Assembly (NCBI GenBank): GCA_003456125.1 | Contig: DMPD01000157.1 | Coordinates: forward strand, 1-7,330 | From: Cyanobacteria bacterium UBA8156 | GTDB taxonomy: Bacteria; Cyanobacteriota; Cyanobacteriia; Pseudanabaenales; Pseudanabaenaceae | DNA length: 7,330 nucleotides | Reading direction: 5' to 3' | In this document: piece after piece, positions 1 to 4,759 of the stretch | Position numbering within the stretch: position 1 is the first letter of the stretch | How the letters are laid out: every line of letters begins with the position of its first letter | The notes under the pieces: generated by a model | The model's input: the letters and a program-made list of their open reading frames with translations, nothing else | Told to the model about the DNA's origin: nothing | Database searches by the model: none | Position numbers and translations under genes: made by a program

Positions 1-240
1 TGGGCCCTGATTGCCCAACCCGGCGTCACCATGACCTGGCCGATTGTGATGTTTTGGTCAGAGTTCGTGCATTTTGAGTGGAATTGCATGGACGACAACA
101 CCAACGAAGTGTTGGCCAAAGGGACGGTGTGTTGGGTGCGGCGGGGACACCGCGGGGCCTGCTACTTCAAGAGCGAACAACTCACCTTCTACCGCGATGT
201 GTTTGCCCCTCAAGAACTGTTGCAATTGATTCAAGGGTAA
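1..240 (+). CDS. C-terminal part of a small conserved protein, possibly NTF2/SnoaL-like
   Basis: The frame is open from the first base to TAA at 238-240, so the 5' end lies outside the window; the Met codon at 31 is probably internal because the ten codons before it are also open. The visible 79 residues are rich in Trp, Phe and Tyr: TMTWPIVMFWSEFVHFEWNC is followed by a turn (DDNTNE), two strand-like segments with an RRGHRG motif, then a SEQLTFYRDVF segment and a short C-terminal helix. This alternation of aromatic beta strands with an R-G-H-R-G turn looks like the curved sheet of cyanobacterial NTF2/ketosteroid-isomerase-like (SnoaL) proteins, but that is recognition by eye and no catalytic residue can be named. 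A second stop (TAG, 241-243) follows at once, then a terminator-like hairpin, so it appears to end its transcript. Coding status is fairly sure; family is uncertain. Confidence 0.62.
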   Translation, partial: WALIAQPGVTMTWPIVMFWSEFVHFEWNCMDDNTNEVLAKGTVCWVRRGHRGACYFKSEQLTFYRDVFAPQELLQLIQG

Positions 241-253
241 TAGCTGCTCCCTC

Positions 254-287
254 GCCCCCTGGCGGGGGGCATCCCGTTCTTGTTTTG
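254..287 (+). terminator. Probable Rho-independent terminator after the first gene
   Basis: GCCCCC (254-259) pairs with GGGGGC (265-270) around the loop TGGCG. A T-rich run follows (277-287, TTCTTGTTTTG). It starts 13 bases after the stop codon. The T run is broken by C and G and lies 6 bases beyond the stem, so it is not a perfect terminator. The same motif layout follows the cpcS stop codon (see 1821-1855). Confidence 0.45.
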
Positions 288-289
288 TG

Positions 290-317
290 ATTGGGCATCT
301 ACCGTTTATTGGGCATC
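290..317 (+). repeat. Short direct repeat just before the PfpI-like gene
   Basis: The ten-base word ATTGGGCATC occurs at 290-299 and again at 308-317, an 18-base period, ending 3 bases before the chosen ATG. A TTG at 291 inside the first copy is in frame with the gene, so part of this could in principle be coding, but typical family starts favour the ATG at 321. It may be a small tandem duplication or a binding site in the leader. Confidence 0.5.
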
Positions 318-320
318 GCT

Positions 321-926
321 ATGACTTCCAAAGGCAAAATCGGCGTATTGATTGAAGATCACTTCGATCGCACCGAATATGTACTGTTTAACGAGTATTT
401 CCCGACCCAGGGTTACGAAGTAGAGTACCTCACCCACCTGTGGGGTCAGCCCAGTTTGACGTTTAGCAGCAATCCCGACGACGGCAACTTGACCGATGTG
501 GTGAAGGCAACCGTCACTACCGAAGTGGCCCAGGTCTCGCCGTCCGACTACAAAGGGATTTTGTTGATTGGGGCCTACGCCACCGATCGCCTGCGGTACC
601 AAAGCACCGTGACCAAGGGTCAGAAAAACCAAGCGCCAGCCGTCGCCTTTTTGCGGGCGGCCATGGCCACCCCAGGGCTCAAAATCGGCACCATTTGCCA
701 CAGTCTGTGGTTGTTGTGTGCCGATCGCGATTTGTTGGCGGGCCGCAAAGTGACCTGTGCCCACAACATCGTGTGCGATGTGGAAAACGCCGGTGGCGAA
801 GTGGTTTACGCAGGGGATGGCACCGCCGATTTGGTGGTGGACGGGAATTTGATTTCCGGCAAACACCCGGCTGTCACCCAGCAATTTATGGAAACCTTCG
901 TAGCGGAAATCGAAGCGAATCCCTAG
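321..926 (+). CDS. DJ-1/PfpI-family (class I glutamine amidotransferase-like) protein
   Basis: A 201-residue protein that starts MTSKGKIGVLIEDHFDRTEY, the usual first beta strand of the DJ-1/PfpI fold followed by an acidic F-D-x-x-E motif (F15, D16, E19). A second strand-turn is at ILLIGAYATD (80-89). The nucleophile elbow is KIGTICHSLWLL, giving a candidate nucleophile Cys126 followed by His127, as in PfpI-type members. The C-terminal part has the expected DGNLISGKHP segment (174-183). Family members include cysteine peptidases, glyoxalase/deglycase-type enzymes, chaperones and redox sensors; which applies here cannot be read from the sequence. An in-frame TTG at 291 would add ten residues, but ATG 321 gives the usual N-terminus. 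No strong Shine-Dalgarno is visible. It lies alone between a terminator-like hairpin and a long non-coding stretch, so it is probably monocistronic. Confidence 0.88.
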   Translation: MTSKGKIGVLIEDHFDRTEYVLFNEYFPTQGYEVEYLTHLWGQPSLTFSSNPDDGNLTDVVKATVTTEVAQVSPSDYKGILLIGAYATDRLRYQSTVTKGQKNQAPAVAFLRAAMATPGLKIGTICHSLWLLCADRDLLAGRKVTCAHNIVCDVENAGGEVVYAGDGTADLVVDGNLISGKHPAVTQQFMETFVAEIEANP

Positions 927-986
927 CCGGATTTGCGGGCCATCGCAGGATCCAAGTCAAATCAGAGATTTTGGCTGGTTTTCCCC

Positions 987-1033
987 ATCCCCTTCGCCCA
1001 TTTTGGACGAAGGGGATTTGGATTCAAAATCCC
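987..1033 (+). terminator. Overlapping alternative hairpins after the PfpI-like gene
   Basis: ATCCCCTTCG (987-996) and CGAAGGGGAT (1008-1017) form a perfect 10-bp stem with an 11-base loop. The right arm can instead pair further on: GGGATTT (1013-1019) with AAATCCC (1027-1033), a 7-bp stem with a 7-base loop. The two cannot form together. It sits about 60 bases after the PfpI-like stop. No T tract follows either stem, so intrinsic termination is unproven; RNA 3'-end protection or Rho-dependent termination are alternatives. Confidence 0.4.
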
Positions 1034-1190
1034 TTCCCAAAACTCAAAACCATTGAGAAACAATAGAGGTTTAAGCCATTGCGGATTGCGAGAAATCCCA
1101 TGCTTGAGGGTATTTAGGGATGTCCTCCCTCGATTCGAGCATTCCGGGTTCTCGTGCAAGTTGCAGACTCAGCGTATCCCTCCCCCGGTC

Positions 1191-1199
1191 TGCTAAAAT
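1191..1199 (+). promoter_or_regulatory. Extended -10 promoter element for cpcS
   Basis: TGCTAAAAT is an extended -10 box (TG-n-TAAAAT). No good -35 lies at the usual distance; TTGCAG at 1161-1166 is too far upstream (27 bases). Transcription would start near 1206. This places the in-frame ATG at 1198 outside the RNA and supports ATG 1225 as the start of cpcS. The right arm of a GCAGAC/GTCTGC inverted repeat abuts the element. Confidence 0.42.
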
Positions 1200-1224
1200 G
1201 CGAAGAAATATGAACGGAGTGCCC

Positions 1225-1818
1225 ATGGGGGTTTTCGAGTTTTTCCAGCGGAGTGCGGGGAAGTGGCGATCGCTACGGACGACCCATCACTTAGCGTTTC
1301 GACGGAGTGAGTCCGGCGGTACAGAAATCCAGATTCGGGCGCTGCGGGCTGACGATCCCCAAACTATGGCGTTGTGTGAACTGCACCAAGTCGACCCGGC
1401 GACGACGGTAGGGGGGGCCTACGTCACGTGGGAAGGGGGTATGGCTTGGGATCGGGAAGGGGAACAACACCAAGGGGAGACGGTGTTTGCCCTGGTGCCC
1501 GATGCCGAAAACCCGGATCAAGGAACCTTGTTGCGGAGTTTGGGGTACGCCGAAATCACGCCGGCCGTGGGTCGTTATCGTCTGGTGGGCGATCGCCTAG
1601 AATTGGCTACCCCTTACCAATCCATGAAAGCGATCGAGCAATTTTGGTTTGTGAACTCGAACCTCCGACTGCGGTCGAGTACGGTGGAGTGGATGGGCGG
1701 CATCAACACCGCTTCGTTTTGTACCGAGTGCCGGATCGAAGATGGGGACGGCAATCCCGTGGAGGCGATCGCCGATCTGGGCGATGCGGGTGCCTTGACC
1801 ACGTTTTTGGCTGCCTAG
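1225..1818 (+). CDS. cpcS: CpcS/CpeS-family phycobilin:Cys lyase
   Basis: A 197-residue protein with the hallmarks of S-type bilin lyases. The N-terminus MGVFEFFQRSAGKWRSLRTT continues into HHLAF (residues 21-25). A beta-barrel middle follows with a VTWEGGMAWD segment (67-76), VPDAENPDQGTLLRSLGYAE (91-110) and GRYRL (116-120). The C-terminal signature includes FWFVNSNLRLRSST (140-153) and GGINTASFCTECR (158-170). Length matches the family's roughly 170-200 residues. These lyases attach phycocyanobilin to the Cys82/84 site of allophycocyanin subunits and phycocyanin beta; in some cyanobacteria CpcS works with its paralogue CpcU, and I cannot tell which of the two this is. ATG 1225 is chosen because GGAG (1216-1219) lies 5 bases upstream and homologues begin just before EFF; in-frame ATGs at 1210 and 1198 are alternatives. 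It converges on apcF, a likely substrate, 37 bases apart. Confidence 0.92.
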   Translation: MGVFEFFQRSAGKWRSLRTTHHLAFRRSESGGTEIQIRALRADDPQTMALCELHQVDPATTVGGAYVTWEGGMAWDREGEQHQGETVFALVPDAENPDQGTLLRSLGYAEITPAVGRYRLVGDRLELATPYQSMKAIEQFWFVNSNLRLRSSTVEWMGGINTASFCTECRIEDGDGNPVEAIADLGDAGALTTFLAA

Positions 1819-1820
1819 TT

Positions 1821-1855
1821 GCTCCCCCTCCCCCTTGGGGAGAGGGGCTGGGGGG
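1821..1855. terminator. GC-rich hairpin between the convergent cpcS and apcF genes
   Basis: Almost all of the 37-base space between the two stop codons is a C-rich arm followed by a G-rich arm. CCCCTC (1825-1828 plus 1829-1830) pairs with GAGGGG (1842-1847); after one C-A mismatch, CCC (1832-1834) pairs with GGG (1838-1840) around a TTG loop. It could end transcripts from both sides, though no T tract follows on either strand. It resembles the hairpin after the first gene, both beginning TAG-Y-TGCTCCC. Confidence 0.45.
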
Positions 1856-2353
1856 TTAAAGGTTGCGTTCGCTGAGTTCGCGACTCATGTGGTCAAAGGG
1901 GAGCGTCAGCCAGGCTCCGGTTTCACCGGTCAGCTCCATGGCCAAGTCCTTGAGGATCTGGATGCCGCGCACGGTGGGGCCAATGGGTACCCCCAGAGAG
2001 CTGTAGGTATCCCGCAAGCCTTGCAACACCCGTTCATCCAACACATCGGTGTTGCCAGCCACCAGGGCATAGGTAGCATAGCGCAGGTAGTAATCCATAT
2101 CCCGCAGGCAAGCGGCGTAGCGACGGGTGGTGTAAGCGTTGCCCCCCGGTCGAATCAAATCGGGGATTTCTTCAAACAACTGGGAACCGGCCTGACGCAC
2201 CAACCGAGCCGCATTGGCCGAGAGGGCGGCCGCAGCTTTGAGGCGGGCTGTCCCGGTGGCAAAATAGGCTTTCAGCTCATCGATCGCATCCCGATCGAAG
2301 TAGCGACCTTTGGCATCGTAACGACCGATGGCGGCGGTCACCGTGTCTTTCAT
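1856..2353 (-). CDS. apcF: Allophycocyanin beta-18-type subunit (phycobilisome core)
   Basis: A 165-residue phycobiliprotein. The bilin-binding Cys82 lies in RRYAACLRDMDYYLRYATYA (residues 77-96), and Asn72 in RPGGNAYTTRR (68-78) matches the asparagine that is N-methylated in beta-type subunits. The C-terminal half has LDERVLQGLRDTYSSLG (105-121) and PTVRGIQ (126-132). The N-terminal RYFDRDAIDELKAYF (17-31) and the QAGSQLFEE segment (54-62) match ApcF rather than ApcB, and the length is between ApcB (about 161) and ApcF (about 169). ApcF replaces ApcB in special core trimers near the terminal emitter ApcE and helps pass energy to the photosystems. ATG 2353-2351 has a good AGGAG (2366-2362) 8 bases upstream. 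A -10-like box TATAAG and a CTTAAG motif lie further upstream. Main alternative is a divergent ApcB. Confidence 0.92.
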   Translation of the reverse strand: MKDTVTAAIGRYDAKGRYFDRDAIDELKAYFATGTARLKAAAALSANAARLVRQAGSQLFEEIPDLIRPGGNAYTTRRYAACLRDMDYYLRYATYALVAGNTDVLDERVLQGLRDTYSSLGVPIGPTVRGIQILKDLAMELTGETGAWLTLPFDHMSRELSERNL

Positions 2354-2361
2354 AAAGGAAA

Positions 2362-2366
2362 CTCCT
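2362..2366 (-). promoter_or_regulatory. Ribosome binding site of apcF
   Basis: AGGAG on the minus strand lies 8 bases upstream of the apcF ATG, the clearest Shine-Dalgarno in the window, consistent with a highly translated phycobilisome gene. Confidence 0.75.
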
Positions 2367-2391
2367 AAAAACAGTAATTCGGTAACAGGGT

Positions 2392-2412
2392 CTTATATAC
2401 TCTCTTAAGATA
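2392..2412 (-). promoter_or_regulatory. apcF promoter: CTTAAG motif plus -10-like box
   Basis: On the minus strand, TATCTTAAG (2412-2404, with CTTAAG at 2409-2404) is followed six bases later by TATAAG (2397-2392) inside the AT-rich stretch TATATAAG. Transcription would start near 2385, giving a leader of about 30 bases. There is no good -35, which suggests an activator. The same TAYCTTAAG word occurs twice on the opposite strand in front of the FIST gene. Confidence 0.42.
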
Positions 2413-2505
2413 CAGGATGGAGAGAGCACTACCCGCCATCGTCCGGGGTTTTTCCGATTTGCGCCTCGCCCCAAACTCACGCCCATCCAGATTCTTCTCC
2501 CATCT

Positions 2506-2578
2506 CTGGCTCTGGGCAATGCTGGCGCTCCGGGGAGGTGACTGGCGGCTGGTGCGAACAACTGGAGATTACCTTAAG
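2506..2578 (+). repeat. Imperfect direct repeat, copy 1
   Basis: This 73-base stretch aligns without gaps to 2618-2690 at about 77% identity (56 of 73, counted by eye); the right 44 bases are about 82% identical. Shared words include CTGGCTCT, CTGGCG, TGACTGGC, TGCGAA and CTTAAG. The copy ends with TACCTTAAG (2570-2578), followed 8 bases later by TAAAAA (2587-2592), a weak -10-like box. Confidence 0.75.
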
Positions 2579-2598
2579 GTCAACTCTAAAAATGGGTC

Positions 2599-2617
2599 GC
2601 AGGGGCACTGCCCCCGC
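2599..2617 (+). other. Stem-loop between the two repeat copies
   Basis: GGGGC (2602-2606) pairs with GCCCC (2610-2614) around an ACT loop; after one A-C mismatch the stem continues with GC (2599-2600) and GC (2616-2617). It lies 7 bases after the -10-like box of repeat copy 1 and has no T tract. It could stabilise a leader RNA or attenuate transcription started at copy 1. Confidence 0.4.
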
Positions 2618-2690
2618 CTGGCTCTCACCAACACTGGCGTTTCCGTGAGATGACTGGCTGCTGTTGCGAATAAATAGAGGTTATCTTAAG
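2618..2690 (+). repeat. Imperfect direct repeat, copy 2
   Basis: Second copy of the duplicated module, 112 bases after the first and ending 35 bases before the FIST start codon. It ends TATCTTAAG (2682-2690, reading T-A-T-C from 2682) and is immediately followed by TAAAAT (2691-2696), a better -10 box than that of copy 1. The position suggests that the module is a promoter element that was duplicated and has since diverged. Confidence 0.75.
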
Positions 2691-2696
2691 TAAAAT
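2682..2696 (+). promoter_or_regulatory. Candidate FIST-gene promoter: CTTAAG next to a TAAAAT box
   Basis: TAAAAT (2691-2696) directly follows CTTAAG (2685-2690). Transcription would start near 2703, leaving a leader of about 23 bases before ATG 2726. TTGCGA (2664-2669) is the nearest -35-like word, but its 21-base spacing is too long, so an activator or the CTTAAG motif itself may substitute. Confidence 0.38.
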
Positions 2697-2725
2697 CCTT
2701 TCGATAGCAATCAGACGGCAAGCGT

Positions 2726-3907
2726 ATGCAGTGGGTTTCCACCCTTTCGACGGCGGTTTCGCTGGAAGCAGCGGTCAACGATTTGGCGATGCAGGTGCAG
2801 CGGGGCGATCGCCCGTTGTCTCGACCGTGGTCTGTGGGGTTGTTGTTTGCCAGCAGCAGCTTTGGCAGCGATTTCCCCCGGTTGTTGCCGTTGTTGGCGG
2901 AGCGCTTGCCGGTAGCGCAATTGGTGGGGTGTTCCGGGGGCGGCATTGTCGGCAGCGGTCAAGAATTGGAGGGGGTGCCCGCCCTTAGTTTGTTGGTGGG
3001 GGATGTACCGGGGGCGATATTGCAGGGGTTTCACTTGGAGGAAAACCAAGTGCCGGATTTGGATAGCCCCCCCCAGCGCTGGCACGAAGCGATCGGGGTC
3101 AACCCGACGCTCACCCCCGATTTTGTCCTGCTGGCCGACCCGTTTTCGTTTCCCATCAGCGACTTTTTGAGCGGTTTGGATTTTGCTTACCCCCAATCGG
3201 TGAAGGTGGGGGGCCTGGCCGGTGGCGGGATGGGTCAGAATGCTTTGTTTGCCAACGGACGGCTGTACCGGTCGGGTTTGGTGGGGTTGGCGGTGGCCGG
3301 CTCCCTCAAGCTGGATGCGGTGGTAGCCCAGGGCTGTCGCCCCATTGGCAAGCCCATGTATGTGTCGAAGTGCGAGCGCAACATCCTGTTGGCGGTAGAC
3401 GATCGCCCCCCCCTCGAGGTATTGCAGGAAACCGTGGCCGGACTTAGCGAGGGCGATCAACGCTTGGCCCAGCATTCCCTTTTTTTGGGTTTGGTGAACG
3501 ATGAATTTTTCAAACAGGAGGTAGGCCCCGGCGACTACCTGATCCGCAACATTTTGGGGGGCGATCCCCAGACCGGTGCCATTGCCATCGCCGATCGCCT
3601 CCGGCCGGGGCAACGGGTGCAGTGGCATTTGCGGGATGCCCAGGCCTCGGCGGAAGACCTCAAGGCGGTGTTGCAGCGCTACCGTCAGGCCCAGCCCCAA
3701 ACCCCGACCGCTGCTGTTTTGTTTTCCTGTTTGGGACGGGGCGAAGGTCTGTACCAAGAACCGAACCACGATTCCCGGGTATTTGGGGCGGAGATCGGTG
3801 CGATCCCGTTGGGGGGCTTTTTCTGCAACGGTGAAATTGGGCCGGTGGGCACCGCTACTTTTCTCCACGGCTATACCTCAGCCTTCGGGTTGCTCCGAGC
3901 ACGCTAG
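2726..3907 (+). CDS. FIST N/C-domain sensory protein
   Basis: A 393-residue soluble protein with no signal peptide or membrane segment. The N-terminal half matches the FIST_N domain: SVGLLFASSSFGSDF (residues 36-50), VAQLVGCSGGGIVGSG (63-78), then a VKVGGLAGGGMG turn (159-170) and ANGRLYRSGLVGLAV (176-190). The C-terminal half matches FIST_C: GDYLIRNILGGD (269-280), VLFSCLGRGEGLY (331-343), a GGFFCNGEIGPVG motif (363-375) and GYTSAFGLLR (382-391). FIST domains are predicted sensors of small ligands, often joined to histidine kinase, cyclase or methyl-accepting modules; here both stand alone, as in many cyanobacteria, so the output partner is unknown. ATG 2726 fits the usual MxWVSxLST start, though no clear Shine-Dalgarno precedes it. 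Two runs of eight Cs lie inside (3067-3074, 3406-3413). Its last 30 bases overlap the end of convergent rsmH. Confidence 0.88.
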   Translation: MQWVSTLSTAVSLEAAVNDLAMQVQRGDRPLSRPWSVGLLFASSSFGSDFPRLLPLLAERLPVAQLVGCSGGGIVGSGQELEGVPALSLLVGDVPGAILQGFHLEENQVPDLDSPPQRWHEAIGVNPTLTPDFVLLADPFSFPISDFLSGLDFAYPQSVKVGGLAGGGMGQNALFANGRLYRSGLVGLAVAGSLKLDAVVAQGCRPIGKPMYVSKCERNILLAVDDRPPLEVLQETVAGLSEGDQRLAQHSLFLGLVNDEFFKQEVGPGDYLIRNILGGDPQTGAIAIADRLRPGQRVQWHLRDAQASAEDLKAVLQRYRQAQPQTPTAAVLFSCLGRGEGLYQEPNHDSRVFGAEIGAIPLGGFFCNGEIGPVGTATFLHGYTSAFGLLRAR

Positions 3908-4759
3908 GCGGGCCCCCCGCAGTTTCGCCGAGCGGGCACGGGGGTTGGTCTGTTGTTCGGCCGTACTGGCGGTGAGGGGCTTTTTGGTCAACACGGTCAA
4001 GGCGGGGTTTTCCCGCAGGGCGTGTTTCACCAAACGATCTTCCAGGCTGTGAAAGCTAATCACCGCGACCACGCCCCCCGGCTCCAACCAAGTCGCAACG
4101 TTGCCCAACCAACGGGCCAAGGATTCCAATTCCTGATTGACCGCTAGGCGCAGGGCTTGAAAGGTGCGGGTGGCCGGATGAATGCGGCCATGGCGGTAGG
4201 CCGGTGGCACCGCCGCCGCGATCGCTTGGGCCAGGGTTTGGGTATTGGCAAACGGTCGTTGGGCCACAAGGCGGCGGGCGATCGCCCGGCTGTAGCGTTC
4301 TTCCCCATACCGGTAAATCAAATTGGCCAGATCGGTTTCGCCCCAAGTGTTCACCACGTCGGCGGCGGTCAGGGATTGGGTGCGATCCATGCGCATGTCG
4401 AGGGGGCCGCTCCGCTGAAAACCAAAACCCCGTTCGGAACGATCCAGCTGGGGGGAACTCACCCCCAAATCCGCCAAAATCCCCCAAAATCGGCGACCTT
4501 CGGCTCTCAAGTCCGCGAAATTGCCGTGCCAAAAAGCCACGCGATCGGCAAAGGGGGCCAACCGCCGTTGGGCCGCGGCCAGGGCATCGGCATCGCGATC
4601 GACCGCCAACAAGCGGGCTTGGGGACACCGGGTCAGCCAGTTGGCGGCATGGCCCCCCCCGCCCACCGTACAATCCAGATACCAACCCGCTTGCAGGGGC
4701 CACAAATCCAGGGTTTCGGTGAGCAGAACCGGGGTATGGACAAAGGGGGTATCCCCCAT
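3878..4759 (-). CDS. rsmH: 16S rRNA (cytosine-1402 N4) methyltransferase
   Basis: RsmH (formerly MraW) uses S-adenosylmethionine to methylate N4 of C1402 in the 16S rRNA of the small subunit, at the decoding site. The 293-residue product shows the full family pattern: HTPVLL (8-13), the SAM-binding loop DCTVGGGGHA (29-38), AVDRD (52-56), DLGVSSPQLD (97-106), RGFGFQRSGPLDMRMD (110-125), RIHPATRTFQALRLAVNQE (192-210), VISFHSLEDRLVK (233-245) and the basic tail NPRARSAKLR (272-281). Length is normal to slightly short (about 300). The start ATG overlaps the stop of the DUF1517 gene as TAATG, so the two are probably co-transcribed and coupled. Unlike in many bacteria it is not in a cell-division (dcw) cluster here. 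Its 3' end lies under the end of the FIST gene. Confidence 0.97.
   Translation of the reverse strand: MGDTPFVHTPVLLTETLDLWPLQAGWYLDCTVGGGGHAANWLTRCPQARLLAVDRDADALAAAQRRLAPFADRVAFWHGNFADLRAEGRRFWGILADLGVSSPQLDRSERGFGFQRSGPLDMRMDRTQSLTAADVVNTWGETDLANLIYRYGEERYSRAIARRLVAQRPFANTQTLAQAIAAAVPPAYRHGRIHPATRTFQALRLAVNQELESLARWLGNVATWLEPGGVVAVISFHSLEDRLVKHALRENPALTVLTKKPLTASTAEQQTNPRARSAKLRGARLACSEQPEG

Larger units (their letters stand above)
927..1224. other. 298-base non-coding stretch between the PfpI-like gene and cpcS
   Basis: I see no convincing gene here; the open frames crossing it have no family-like sequence. It contains two overlapping hairpins just after the PfpI-like gene (987-1033), a small AGGGA/TCCCT hairpin (1116-1120 with 1126-1130), the 11-base palindrome CTCGATTCGAG (1129-1139), a GCAGAC/GTCTGC inverted repeat (1163-1168 with 1188-1193) and an extended -10 promoter element that should drive cpcS. 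Confidence 0.6.
2354..2725. other. 372-base divergent intergenic region between apcF and the FIST gene
   Basis: This region separates two divergent genes. I read it as non-coding: frames crossing it show no family-like sequence, and the internal duplication has a 112-base period, which is not a multiple of three, so the copies cannot share a frame in one ORF. It contains the apcF promoter, two copies of a roughly 73-base repeat, and the stem-loop at 2599-2617. No tRNA or known riboswitch is recognised. Confidence 0.6.

Noticed and set aside
933..1196. Open frames in the gap between the PfpI-like gene and cpcS
   Set aside because: The product is made of translated hairpin arms with no protein-like pattern, and the frame runs into the cpcS promoter.
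2392..2420. Possible NtcA site (GTA-N8-TAC) in the apcF promoter
   Set aside because: The half sites visible around the CTTAAG motif do not have the required 8-base spacing.
2417..2653. A 78-codon plus-strand frame in the apcF-FIST intergenic region
   Set aside because: It crosses the duplicated module, whose 112-base period breaks any shared frame, and it has no ribosome binding site or recognisable sequence.
2506..2690. Riboswitch or CRISPR-like repeat
   Set aside because: Only two diverged copies, no constant spacer-repeat pattern, and no match by eye to the conserved cores of cobalamin, TPP or glutamine riboswitches.
2711..3868. Long minus-strand open frame (385 codons) opposite the FIST gene
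   Set aside because: It lies entirely opposite a gene with clear FIST motifs, its product is rich in Gln, His, Arg and Pro with no family-like pattern, and it is a common result of GC-rich codon use on the other strand.
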